From positions 1-64,000 of the forward strand of contig JAJEKB010000937.1 in NCBI GenBank assembly GCA_022393335.1: 64,000 nucleotides of DNA, in the 5' to 3' direction. A model generated the notes under the pieces. It did no database searches. It saw only the letters and a list, made by a program, of their open reading frames with translations, and was not told where the DNA came from. Below, one piece after another: positions 41,790-55,528 of this stretch. The translations under genes were made by a program, and so were the position numbers. Position 1 is the stretch's first letter, and every line of letters starts with the position of its first letter. Source of the DNA: Macrotrachela quadricornifera. Lineage: Eukaryota; Rotifera; Eurotatoria; Philodinida; Philodinidae.

Positions 41790-44700
41790 CTATTCAATAT
41801 TTTGAAATTTTGTTTGTTTTTGATTACTGCTAATTTTATTTACATTTCGATTTGTTTCCTTTCTTACACGTATAAAAAGTACACCACATAAAATAATTAA
41901 TATGATAGAAGTTAAAATTAAACCACCCATTAGAAAAAACATTAAAATTGTTGTATCACGATGATTCATAATTGCATGTTTATAATATTTTGTTGGAATA
42001 GGTGCTAGAAAATATAATTATATAATATGAATAAAAAAAAGTAATTTTCAATAAATTCACTTAATCGACGTCGAAATGCTGTTGGCCAATATTCTGACCA
42101 AAATCCAGCTGAATCAAATCTATAATTTGTTTGTAAACTTGGATAACGATCAATAAGTAAATATGTCATATTTTGTACTAATTGTGGTAACCAAGCTACA
42201 TTTAAACGAAGTGCATAACCAGGTAGAGAATGAATTAAACCTGATGGACGTTCTAATGATGGTGGGGTATATTCACGAAGAAATCCACCTGGTGTTGGTT
42301 CTCTAGATTTACAATAAAAAAACATATTAGAAAATGATTATTTTTAATAATATTTACCCATATCGTGCAAAATTAACAAATAATTGCATTGTATAATTGG
42401 ACATTTCTTCATCGACATATGTAAATATTTGTCGTCGTTGAATACCATGCCATGGCATCCAATTTGATTCATTAATAAATGGTATTCCAAAAAGGTAATC
42501 AAGTTCACTACCACGTGGTGCACCCATCCAATATGGATAAACACTTGTTAATGAATGATAAGCAAATACATACATATATGTGGAATTAAATGTATGTCCA
42601 GCATGAAATCTTGCAGCATCAGCAACACATGATGTTGTATGCTCATCAGAATGAAGATCTATTAAACGTTGTCTCAACATTGTTATATTATCCGGTTGAG
42701 GCCAATGAGCATATTTATATTTTATAACTGTTCCAATACCTTCTTCATCAAGATACATATCAACACTAGATTAATAAAACAAATATTCTATTCAATATAT
42801 ATATATATATATATATATTATTTTTTTGGAGAAGTAGATATGTTTTTTGATGCTTGAAGTATTAATGAACTACAACTCCTTCTTATTTATATTTTGAAAA
42901 TAGAAAATTTATCATTGATTCAAACAGTTTCTATCGTTTGAAATCTTTCTTCGAGATGAAAAATGTTACAGATGTAACCTCTTTTCCCATTAAACTGCAT
43001 TTGTCAACAAAGTTTTTCATTGTCAAACTGCGATCGTTATGAGTATCTTTGATGTCCATGATTCTTTTTCTAGAGTTAATGTACATTACTTCGATATAAT
43101 GATCGCTTTCTCTTATAATGGTAATAAAATGACTTAGAATGCAACATTATCCTGACATTTCTCGATCAATAAACATATCCTTCTTTTTCTAATTCATAGA
43201 TTTGATTGATGTAGAGAATCATTATTCTATATAAACTATTCATTAAATGAAAAATATAATCTTTGATATTTTCTATTAAATCATTTTGTATTATATATTA
43301 TAATAATTCTTTACCTTCGTGGTAAAACATAATCTGTTTCAGCATATTCATAAGCAAATGTTTGTCTTTGAAAACTATATCGATCTTGTACACGACGATT
43401 AATAAACATATTTAAATAAGCATGTTGATCATGTTGTGAAAGACCTCTATCAATTGTTGCTGTATTAATTGATTGTTGAGAAAAATGTATAGCACCATCA
43501 TCACTTGTTGTACCTAATATAACAGATATATTTGCAAATAAACCTAAACGACGAAGTTCAATAGGACGACGTGTAAAAATTGGCCGAATAAAATCATCTG
43601 TAAATGTATCAATTGTTGGACGCCATGGATGACCACCAAATTCATCTGGAAACTATATTTACAACAAAAAAAAATATTCACTGATTAAATCAATTTTTCT
43701 AACCCAAATATGTGTAGCAGAATTTGTAATATCTAAACCATTTCGTTGTCTTAAACAATCAAGTAAAACATCAATATTTCTATCATTACATGTTAAACGT
43801 CTTGCTAAAAATCTTGCTTGTTCAAGTGGATAATGTTCATCTTCAATAATTGACCATTTACATAAATCACTTCCACTCATCATAACAGCACGACGAAAAT
43901 AAACTTTAATAAAAAAAAAACGTTATTAAATAAAAAAAAATATTTTTATTTAAATTTACGAGGTGTATTTTGAGATAGTAAATGTAAACCAATACTAGCT
44001 GCTCCTGCTTCATGACCAATAACAGTTATATTTTCAGGATCACCATTAAATTCTCTTATATTATCATAAACAAATTTTAATGCCATTCGTTGATCAAAAA
44101 GACCATAATTTCCTCGACCATTCAATGTTTTTGTACTTAAAAATCCTAAAAATAAATAATTCAAATAGAATTTTGATATATATATATATATTATATTATT
44201 TAAACCTAATGGACCAAGTCGATAATTAAATGTAACCACAACAACATTTCGTTGTGCTAAAACAAAACCATTATAAATTTGTGAACTTCCACCAATAAAA
44301 TCTCCACCATGTATAAATACAATAACAGGTAATTTAGGCATATATCGATCTGTTCGCTATATAAATAAAAATCATCTTGATTATATTTTCAAAATAAAAA
44401 AAGAAATTAATAAATTACATTTGGTGCAAATATATTTAAATAAAGACAATTTTCACTAAAATTTGATGGAGGAAAATGTGGAATATATTGACGAATCTTT
44501 TCTTGTTCACTTGCTGGTTGTAAACAAGATGGACGATAATAAGTTGCATCATGTATCAAAAAACTAGTATCCCATGGATCAGGTGGTAATGGTGGCTTAA
44601 TAAAACGAAAAAAAAATATACATATAAATTCAATTTAATTAGATAATTACTTTAAATCGATAGAGACCAACTAAAATAAGAATAAAGAAAAATAAAATAT

Positions 44701-45057
44701 TTATTATAATTTTCAATTATATTTACCAGGTGGTCGAGCATATGGAATACCAAGAAAGACACTGATATATTTTGGATAGAATGAATCTCGTGAATCAACA
44801 TTATAACTTGTACCTCTTACATATCCATATTGAGTATGTCGATCAACCTTTAAAATAAAATTCAAAATAAAAATAATTATTTTAGTGTTGTTTTTTTTTT
44901 AAAAAAAAGTAAATATTTATACGTGAAAAATAGGTGGTGGACCTAATATATATGGATTAAAATGCATTTGATTTTGAATATCATAAAGAATATCATTAAA
45001 AAATGGTTGAGCAGATAGAATAATAATTAAATTTATAATAATGAAACTAAACAACAT
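41790..45057 (-). CDS. Neuroligin-like cholinesterase-fold adhesion protein, catalytically dead
   Basis: Type I membrane protein of the cholinesterase-like adhesion group (neuroligin, gliotactin, neurotactin). Eleven minus-strand exons: 44923-45057, 44727-44847, 44651-44670 (20 bases), 44419-44595, 44206-44356, 43960-44145, 43704-43903, 43315-43652, 42358-42765, 42061-42302, 41790-42004; 730 aa in frame. A signal peptide (LFSFIIINLIIILSAQ) leads into the esterase fold: VFLGIPYARPP, SENCLYLNIFAP, PVIVFIHGGDFIGGS, VVVTFNYRLGPLGF, GNYGLFDQRMAL, RAVMMSGSDL. The nucleophile elbow reads GHEAG (residues 245-249), so the catalytic Ser is Glu, and the His region reads GAPRGSELDYLFG without His. Hence no hydrolase activity is expected. 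A membrane helix (ILMFFLMGGLILTSIIILII) lies near 680-702 before a short basic tail of about 25 residues. The intron at 42766-43314 holds a TA run. Adhesion role is inferred from the family. Confidence 0.87.
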
Positions 45058-45860
45058 TTGTATATCGAGTGTCCTTCTATTCTTTTTTTTTCAATGTTGA
45101 AATAGTAAGAGAGAAAAAAAAAAGAAGTTGTAAACTTTTGTCACCTGCCATTCATCAATGTTTTTATGAACATGTGCTGCTAAATTATGATTGGTTTATT
45201 TTATTTAAATGTATTGAACTGTCAAAGATCTAAAAACAAAACTGGAAAATTAGATTTTCACATGAGATTTTTTATTTTATTCGAAATATAATCGTCTTTA
45301 AATAAAGCAGTTTGGAATTAAACCTTGAATCATTTTATCTATTTATTATACTCAAACACTTTTGGAAATATCAGCAAACAAAAACTTATAGTTCATAATA
45401 AAAATGAAATATAGTTACAACATATTATACAAGATAATCACGAGCAAAATTATTTCATAGTATATAATGTTCTTTGCACATAATTTAATGAATACATGAA
45501 ACAATCACTTTGTGAAAAAAATCTATTTTAAGATATTCTGAAAATCTCTCATATTTGGAGAATTTTTTCAATGTACTTCGAAAAAGTCACATGCAAGGGT
45601 TTTTTATATATTTTTAAAAACTCATGTATTTCAATAGATTTGATAATAAAATATAGTTACAATTCACTTATATAAATTCTTATGAACACATTCAAGATTC
45701 ATATATATCAATTTTTACTTGATTCAACTCAAGATCTTTTTCATTCATTAAAATATTAATTTATTAATCTAATTATAATATAATTTATTGGAAACAACTC
45801 ATTTTTAATCTTATTCTTATTTCTTAAACTTTAAATAAGTCCAATATTTTGTTCTTATAA
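45058..45860. other. Intergenic, no gene seen
   Basis: Short AT-rich stretch between two minus-strand genes: promoter side of the neuroligin-like gene and 3' flank of the small gene at 45861. A weak acceptor-like AATAG lies about 20 bases before the neuroligin-like ATG. Confidence 0.4.
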
Positions 45861-46256
45861 CTATATAAGATATCTATTTGCCATCGTTGTTTTATAGTAA
45901 TCATCATAATACCATACACGATAGATTGGTATATGAAGAACATGTCCATTAGTATAATGAGATGCTGATATAACTATATCGTTTGTATATATAAGTCGTT
46001 CATGATGTCCACGTAAAATTCTTACACTAACTAAAATATCTTGAAATGTTTTTGAACATTTATCTTTTTCATGAAATAAATTCAATTTAATTGATGCAAA
46101 TGATTGACCGAATTGAGCAATTGGAAATGTATAACGATTTGGTGGTCGACATCCATTTATTTCTTGAATATGTATAATAATAACTTCATTTCCTTGTGTT
46201 ACATCAATAAGATTATCAAATGGAGAAACTAATTTCCAGTTAAGAAAACAAATCAT
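45861..46256 (-). CDS. Small intronless protein, unknown; weak resemblance to bacterial YscW/YbaY lipoprotein domain
   Basis: Single frame of 131 aa on the minus strand with coding-like composition and an in-frame stop upstream of the ATG. The fold looks beta-rich: VTQGNEVIIIHIQEI, a proline-containing turn, RYTFPIAQFG, then ILVSVRILRGHHERLIYTND. The pattern of a first strand, a mid Phe/Tyr strand and a final arginine-led strand ending in leucine-x-tyrosine-threonine-asparagine-aspartate recalls the YscW/YbaY-type domain known mainly from bacteria. There is no signal peptide. If right it could be a transferred gene, but the resemblance is from memory of the pattern and weak. It could also be a fragment of a larger protein. 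Confidence 0.5.
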   Translation of the reverse strand: MICFLNWKLVSPFDNLIDVTQGNEVIIIHIQEINGCRPPNRYTFPIAQFGQSFASIKLNLFHEKDKCSKTFQDILVSVRILRGHHERLIYTNDIVISASHYTNGHVLHIPIYRVWYYDDYYKTTMANRYLI

Positions 46257-47624
46257 TTCATTGAAAAATAAATATATGAAAGTGAATCAATTGATATAGT
46301 TACTATTAGGTCCTAATGATCTTTTTAATGGAATGATATCATCAACAGACGATAAATTTTATATGAAAACAAGGTTGTGGTACTTAACTTTGTCCTTCAT
46401 CTTGTTTTGCAATTATTACATCTTTTCATATAAATAAAAAAAATTCATACTATACAATCAAATAAAATTAACCTCCATTTGATTTTTAACCTTGAGCGAT
46501 GTTTACGAATCTTTTACATCAGAATCGAGTGAAAAATTTGAATACATATATATACTAAAGTCAAAGTAATCAATCATTCTTAGTATTATCCTGAATGAAT
46601 TTAATACGATTCGTGTAAACCTATTAATCATGAATAAATAATAAGAGCAAAAATCTAGGTATTCAAATCCCACTAATTAGCGAATTATTGATCAGACTAC
46701 AAATGATTCTCGCCAGCTGTCATATAAATATATAAACATAGGATATGCATGAGGACTGAGGATGTCCGAATATATCTTGTTGCTGTTAGTTATCAATATG
46801 GTAGATAGAATTTTTATAATCTACGCGTAACCTACTATATTAGTGTCAGTAATGATACATTCCATTGCTATTCTGGAATTAAGATGTTCTTTCAGTATAA
46901 CTGGTTCAGAACATCTGAGGGATATCAGAAGAAGTACCATTCGAATTCTGCAAAGAATCATCTTTTTGTTCTTTGTACCATATGTATATTCTTTATGCTG
47001 GTATCCATTATGAGCCATATATAATGTTCAGACACTGGTGAATATCTGATTAACAAAATTTGGATAAGCCTAAGTATTAATAAGTTTTAAAAGAAGACTT
47101 TTCTAATTTAATTATGAACATGTAACTATCATCTTTGTAACAATGTTATAAAATGTCTGTCACTTATCATCAATTATAATATTCAAAATTGTTTGATTAT
47201 TACAAATAACTTTTTTCAATGTCAAGTTACTTGTTGATGTCCTATATACGTCATATATTATTTTAAAAATAAAAAAACGCTCTGGAATCTTTGCTTTTAC
47301 GTCATTAGCATTAAGGAAAAATTCTTTTCTAGATTAAATCTACATTTTTATATATTAAGATTTATATTACACATTCTTTCTCATTTAATTGTATATACAA
47401 ATTCAACCAATATATTTTATCTGAATATGTAAATACAAACATCAAATAAAACAAAAAAATAGATGATTAAATGCATTACATAAAAAAAACAAAAAATACT
47501 TTTTTTGTTTTTAATTTATCATCAAAATGGAAGAATAATAACAAAATAGTTAAACGAAAAAACAAACATATAACATTTCGGTTATTTTTTTCCTCCTATA
47601 TGATCATATTGCAAATAACATAGA
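46257..47624. other. Intergenic, no gene seen
   Basis: AT-rich sequence between the small gene and the CLC-7 stop. A 65-codon minus-strand frame at 46821-47018 has no coding-like composition or splice partner. The part just before 47624 is the 3' UTR side of the CLC-7 gene. Confidence 0.45.
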
Positions 47625-50600
47625 TTAATTCGAAATACCAAGTTCTTCAATTGATGTATGACCTTTTTTATGTGTTATACGAAATCGAGCTAAATCTTTT
47701 CGTGTAATCATTCCAACAACTTCATTTTTATCATTAACAACAACTAAATGTCGTAATCCAAGACCTCGAAACATAGAAAATATACGTGGGAGTGTTGCAT
47801 GCTTAAAAATAAATAAAGTCAAATATTGATTAAATTAAAAAATAAAACTAAAATTTACATGTGAAACAGTGTAAGCTAAATACATATATGGTCTTAAATC
47901 ACAATAAAGTTCACCATCTTCATTCGTTAAATGAACACTCTAAAATGGTAATAAAAAATTAATATTTAATTTAAAAAAATTTTTCAAAAATCTTGTTTTT
48001 GTATATACATCAATTGATGGATGACGTGGATAACTTTCACGAAAATCATCTAATGTTAAATAATCACGTAGACAATCATTTAACGAAATGAAATTCTAAT
48101 ACAAAAAAATAATTTAACATATTTTTTTATATATATTTCTTATAAACTAACTCGTTTTCTTAATATTGTTATAAGTTGATGTCGTAAAATTATTCCTTGA
48201 AATGTACCAGCTCGTTCAGAATTTGTCTTAAAATACAGATTTTTTTTAGAATATAAATAATAGAAAGAAAGAATAAGTTATTAGTCATACTTCACTTGAA
48301 TGATGATCAACAACAGGAAAACCATGATGACTTTCCTTAGATAAAATGCGATAAATTTCATGAACTTTTTCCACAGTATTGAATTTAATCACTGGTGCTG
48401 ACATTATACTTCTATACAAAATAATATAAAAATAAAAAATAAATAAATATTATTTTACTTACAAAGCTGAAAGTTGTGCTGAAAATACTTCAGATTCCCA
48501 TGGTAGAAAAGGTACACCTATTATATAAACATAAGAATAAAGTTTTTAAAAATATATACTAATAAAACTAACTTTGTAAAGCAATATGTATATCAAAAAA
48601 TCCCTTAAATAAATAAGCTTTTAGTATATAATTCTTTTTATTTTTCTTATATTCTTACTTCATTAAAATAATCACCCGTAAGTTTAGCTACTGTTAATAC
48701 AATCATAATAGGTAGACCAAGTACAATATCACCAGTAGCTTCAATTAAAATTACTGCAAGACTAATTGTCATTCGCATAATACCACCTGAATTTAAATAT
48801 TAAAAATAAATGGTTTTTTTTTTAAATAAAAAAAATAAATTTTACCAAGTTGTGATGCAGCTCCAAATAGAGCATATTTTCCAGGATCAAAATACTATTA
48901 ACAAAAATATGGAAGATAAAATAAATAAGATAGGAAAATTATAAACTAACTCTAACTTTTGATGGAAATAATGTATGCAAACCAATGCCTACTAATCGAC
49001 CCCATGAAGCACCAATTAAAAGACTTGGAATGAAGAGACCTGAACTAACAATTATTCCATATGTCCAACAAGTCAAACAAAAATAGACAATACAAAAAAT
49101 TAATAAACTCCATGCATTATATGTTCCTAAATACAATTTATAATATGTATTTTTTTGTTTCAACTTTTTTTTCTAACCTATTTCACTATGAAATAAATTT
49201 CTCACAGCTTGTTCTGGTGTACTAAAAACAATTGTTGCCATTATATTATATTGTCCATCAGGACAAAATAATTGTATCGTAGGTGAATTAAGTTCTAATT
49301 GAGTTTTAAGTGGTCGACATTCATTCATTGTTACAAATATTAATAAAAAAGCTATAACAACAGTTGTTGATGCAACAAGTAATATTTCAATAATTAATAA
49401 CCAATGTTTATTTATATAATGATGTCGAAATTTAGTTAAACGTAAATTTAATTGATTAAATAAAGCTCCACATATACCACCAAAAAAACCCATTAGAATA
49501 AATATAGGTAATTCATACCACATATATGGAACGTCCTAAAAGAAAAAAAAATTAAAATTATTTTATTCGAAAATATAAAAAGATTAAAAGTTTTTTTGTA
49601 CTTTAAAAAGACCAAAATTGATTAAACCTGGTGATGATAAATCCCCAAAATGACCATCAATTGCGCTATTAACAACATTTAAAGTAAATGTTGATACCAT
49701 TGATGCAAAAAACTAAATAGACAAAAAGAAATCAAGAAATTTTATTTTAAATCTAAATTAATAATATTAACATACAATAAACCATGTTAATTGTTGATTG
49801 AAAAAACTAGCACCTTCTTCTAAAGCAAATAAAACACCACCGACTGGAGCACCAAAAGCTAAAAAAAGATATATATAATTAATTAGCAATTTAAATTCGT
49901 TTTTTTGTTTTACCAGCAGCAACACCAGCTGCTGCACCAGCCGATACAAAATCACGTTTATGTTTATCCGTACGAAAATATTTAAAAATCTACAAAAACA
50001 AAAAAAAATATTTTTATATTTTCTCTTATTTGGTCAATATTTAATTTACATGTAAATCAAATTTCAATGAACTGCTTTTTCCTTGTGAAATTCCACCAGC
50101 AACTATAGCACCTGAATGTATCCTACAAATCAAATTATTTCATAAATAATTTTCAAACGAAAAAAAAAAGTATTTCTTACATTGGTCCTTCTTTTCCAAC
50201 AGCTAATCCACCAGATACAGCAAATATAACACCTAATACTTTAGCAATTAATGCTTTTAAACGAAGTACATGTGGAACAGCTACACCATTAAGATAACAT
50301 TTAACTTGTGGAATACCTGAACCACGTGCAGCTGGCTTATTTAAATAAATAAATTAAGAAAAAATTTTATTTTAATCTTTTTTCTTTTTTTTTGTTTATT
50401 CTATTTAAAATATTTACCTCCCAAAGAATAAGTATACCTGATATAAGAACCAAACCCATATTAATACCAATCCATGCTAAATATGGTTTATATAAACAAT
50501 GTTCAGATAAGCATAAATCTAATTTATTTTGTACATAACTAAATTTAAATTTTGTTAAAGTTTTTACAGAAATATCAACAAATACGGCAATTAATCCTGT

Positions 50601-50931
50601 ACATATACCAATTAATAACATAATTAACCATTTTAATATAATTAAACGACGTTTATGTTGATAACCTAAACGTTTTTCTTCCATATGTGATATTTCACTT
50701 TCATCACATTCATAATCAAGTGATTCATATCGACCAGATAATAATTTTTCACCTGTAGCAAAAGTTGTATCCAAAGGTGTATTTGTACAATCATTTGTGG
50801 TAATATATGTATTGAGAGATGTATATGTATGCTATGAAAAAGAAGATTTTTAATATATACAGAAAAAGTTCCTTTCAATCTCATACATGGCGACTACTGT
50901 CTAATAACGGTTCATTTTCATCTTCATTCAT
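47625..50931 (-). CDS. CLC-7-like lysosomal chloride/proton antiporter
   Basis: Exchanges chloride for protons across lysosomal membranes, with Ostm1 as partner in vertebrates. Eighteen minus-strand exons, first 50887-50931 and 50418-50831, last 47859-47939 and 47625-47801, all in frame (764 aa). The N terminus has an acidic dileucine sorting signal (DENEPLL) and the CLC-7 hallmark [12 protein letters not shown]. Transport motifs: GSGIPQ, GKEGPM with gating Glu at about residue 202, [20 protein letters not shown] with the proton Glu at about 269, and [17 protein letters not shown]. Two CBS domains span about 585-760, ending [23 protein letters not shown]-7 fits better than CLC-6 or CLC-3 because of the N-terminal and C-terminal matches. 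The ATG directly follows a splice acceptor and lies 98 bases after the DRG2 stop, so it may be the second cistron of an operon. Confidence 0.95.
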
Positions 50932-51029
50932 CTAAAACATAAGAATGACTTGAAAAAAAATTCTTTTCTTTTTTTTTCATAATGTTATTTTGTTGTAAAA
51001 TAAAAATAAAACAACAATAACAATAATGT
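50932..51029 (-). promoter_or_regulatory. Intercistronic spacer with candidate trans-splice acceptor
   Basis: Ninety-eight bases separate the DRG2 stop from the CLC-7 ATG on the same strand. The spacer ends TTCTTATGTTTTAG directly against the ATG, leaving no 5' UTR of its own. That layout matches a spliced-leader acceptor that would supply the whole 5' leader. Inferred from position only. Confidence 0.5.
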
Positions 51030-53033
51030 TTATTTCTTCACTAAACAAATGACATCTTCATTCTGTAAAACATGTGAAAGACCAACACGTTGCGGTGAAA
51101 ATTTTACCGATGTACCCTAAATAAAAGAATTTTAAATTGATATAATTAAAAACAAAAAATTCATTTTTTTTTTCAATTATCCATGGTATTTCGTGATTAT
51201 AAACAATGAATTTCTTTTACTCTCATGAGATTAGAATCAAGTCTCTAAATAATACTATAAACCCTCGAGATAGAATCGATTTTTATAAAATAAAACAAAA
51301 ACAAAAAATGAAATATTATTTTACCCAAACAAGTGCATATTTAAATTGATCAACCATTGTTCGATGAACCAGACGACACTATATCAAATAAAATAAATAT
51401 AAAACAAAAATTTTAGAAAAAAAAAAAAAACTTACGACATATTCAACATTTGTTCCAGATCTTATAATTAATCCTCCATCAAAATCAGGTTTTTCACCAC
51501 GCTTTTTTGTATATACACGACTTAAATTTAATAATTTCCATATACTTTCAAGCATATAATCAATATTTAGTTTCATATTACAACTAAAATCAACAAATAA
51601 TTAAATAAAATAAATCAATTTTTTTTTCTTCATCTTCTTCTTATAAACCTGATAACAACTGAATTTGGTAACTTAGCAAGTCGATCAACTTCTTCAATTG
51701 ATACTTGATCAATTTTATTATAAACCTAAATAAATCAATATATATATATATATATATACTAATTCTATTCATTTATTTATTTACATAAAGACATGGCATA
51801 TAAGCACGTCGGCCAACAACTACATCAATAAATTCATCACTTGTATAATCATCTCGAAAAAGAACTTGTGCATTAAAAATTTTATATTCATGAAGAATTA
51901 AATGAATCATTTTTTCTGGACATTTTGTCATTGGTACTGTACTTGTTATATGAATACCACCGGTTTTCTTTGGCTAAGTTACATAAAATAAGATATATAA
52001 TCATATCAAATTTTCACTTACATTAATACCTTAAAATATATTTCTGGTTTTCGAGTATTCAATCGAATACCAACACTTTCAAGTTCCTCTTCAAGAATTT
52101 CTCTATTAAATAAAAAGTAATGATTTTAATTACTAGAAATATTTAACATAAAAACTTATGAATGAGAATAATAGTTAATGCATGATTAATTGACATCAAA
52201 TATTCTTTTTTATTTACATATTTGCTCATACTAGTTATAAAGTTAAATAATATAAAATATTTTTACCGTTGTTTGTCACCTTTTGTTGCATCTAACATCA
52301 TCAAAACCATATCAGCAGTACGAGCAACTGCAATAACTTGTCGACCTCGACCTTTGCCTATTATTTAAACAGATATATTTTCTATCCGAAAAAAAAGAAT
52401 TTTGAACACAAACCTTGAGCAGCTCCTTCAATAATACCAGGCAAATCAAGTAATTGTATCTATAGTTGAATTTAAATAAATTCTTAAAATCATAACACAT
52501 GCAAAATATACGTACCTCAGCACCATTATACTAAAAATAAAATAAATATAAAATAAAAAATTTTATTTATTAAATAATTACTTCGATCACACCAGGAATA
52601 CAAGTTAATGTTGTAAATTCATATGAAGCAGCAGTTGATTCTGTACGTGTAACTGTACTTAACAATGTACTTTTTCCAACTGATGGAAAACCAATAAGAG
52701 CAATACGTGCATCACCAGATTTGACAACATCAAAACCTTCACCCTATAGAAAATTATTTATAGAAAAAAATAAGGAAATTATTATTCATTTTTTTGTTAT
52801 TGGTATTATATCGAACCTTGCCAGAACCACTTTTTCCATCACCTTCAATTAATGCTTGACGAAATTTTGCTAGTTTAGCTTTAAGTAAACCCAAATGATA
52901 CTCAGTTGCTATAAAAAAAAGAATTTTTTTAATTACTTAAATAATATAGTTAGTTCTATGAATTAGTACCCTTATTTTTTTGTGTTCTTGCTATTTCTCT
53001 TTCAATATCGGCAATTTTTTCAAGAATACCCAT
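51030..53033 (-). CDS. DRG2: DRG2, developmentally regulated GTP-binding protein
   Basis: Ribosome-associated GTPase of the Obg/DRG class. Twelve minus-strand exons: 52970-53033, 52817-52908, 52582-52743, 52516-52530 (15 bases), 52414-52459, 52267-52357, 52030-52102, 51785-51973, 51649-51725, 51436-51583, 51325-51378, 51116 down to 51030; 365 aa, human DRG2 364. It starts [20 protein letters not shown], identical in pattern to human. G1 is GFPSVGKST at about residues 70-78, G3 DLPG in [21 protein letters not shown]4 NKID in [19 protein letters not shown]. The C-terminal TGS domain ends [23 protein letters not shown]2 rather than DRG1 is shown by the N terminus and the [13 protein letters not shown] stretch. 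A pyrimidine-AG acceptor lies 39 bases before the ATG. Confidence 0.96.
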
Positions 53034-53431
53034 TTCTTTTATTTTATTTTTTTTTTCTAATTAAATTTTAATCTGAAAAAATAAATATATGCTATAATGT
53101 TCAAAAAAGTTAAAATTTCTTCGAGAATTTTCTTTTATTTTTTTAAACTAAAAGAGACAACAAACATAATTTTTGTTTCGTCATGTTTATTCTTTTGCGC
53201 TTTATCACTATTATTTTTGTGTTATTGTTGATGATATGGTGACTAATCTTCTATACAATGACCATATACGTCCTCATTCTATCATAAGCAAGCACGTCGT
53301 TTGCTATCGAACATGACTAAACGCTAGCTCACACTCATTCTCTTCGTGCGTGCGCATATACTCTCCACCCTCGTTTGCGTTCTTCAATCCGTTGCATTTT
53401 CTTCATTGGTTCGAACGTTCGCTTCAAATGT

Positions 53432-53441
53432 CCTTATATGG
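53432..53441 (+). promoter_or_regulatory. CArG box of actin copy 2
   Basis: CCTTATATGG, a perfect serum-response-factor site, about 190 bases before the ATG. It sits in ATGTCCTTATATGG, shared with copy 1 at nearly the same distance. Confidence 0.75.
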
Positions 53442-53514
53442 CAATACAAATAAATTCAAGCCGACGATGAATAGGAGAAGAGAGAGAAGAAACACTGCAC
53501 TCGTCCGTATTTTG

Positions 53515-53522
53515 TATATAAA
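53515..53522 (+). promoter_or_regulatory. Probable TATA box of actin copy 2
   Basis: TATATAAA lies about 107 bases before the ATG and about 75 bases after the CArG box. The spacing fits a conventional TATA promoter with a 5' UTR of roughly 75-80 bases. The counterpart in copy 1 is not clear. Confidence 0.5.
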
Positions 53523-53619
53523 CCGAAACAAAGCAGCGAACTATCATCATTTCAAGCCATTCTTTTCGAAGATACACACACTCCACAACCACATTTATAT
53601 TTATAACTTTTAACAATAA

Positions 53620-54908
<1,289 letters not shown>

Positions 54909-55528
54909 ACAAAATGAATTCTTTTTTTTTCTTCGATGTGCTCAACACTGTGCGCCTGTGTGTGTATATTTTTCCTGTGTTGTATGTCGATCGTCATCAG
55001 TGTGTTTATTGTTGATAGACGTGCTTTTCTTTTTTTCTTTTATTCCATTTTGTCATTCCACACGTTTTCTTTATCATTAAATCATTCAGATGAAACATCA
55101 TCCGTATAAATCTATTCTTTTATATTCTTAACTTTAAACACTAATACAGAATTTAGTAAAGCAAATTCAAAAGATTTAACATAATACAAAGGGCAAGATA
55201 ATGAAATAAATAAAATTTAACTTACATGAATATTCAGTACGATCACAGTTTCTTTGCAAAATAAATGAACTGACTGTGGTCTATTCTGTTATCCACAAAT
55301 GTAAATGACAACAATCTTTTTTAAAAAAAAATATTTTCTTTTTTTTTAGAGGTTGATTTTCGCTTGTGTTTATTACTATTATTACATCGAACGTAGCGCT
55401 TTTATCTTCTGGTTGGTAGTTAAAAGTGTACATTTAACCGAACTAATGGCGACGATGGATTTCTTTATATATTATAACTAATAAACATTATTGAATTTTT
55501 TTACTTCTTTTAGATCGAACAGTTCATA
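54909..55528. other. 3' flank of actin copy 2 and 5' flank of the ATP synthase f gene
   Basis: No gene seen. The first 170 bases are T-rich with TGTG runs, as in a 3' UTR. A pyrimidine tract and AG (TTACTTCTTTTAG) at 55501-55513 precede the next ATG by 15 bases. Confidence 0.45.

Noticed and set aside
46821..47018. Minus-strand frame of 65 codons
   Set aside because: Codon use differs from real genes here and there is no splice site or homologous motif.
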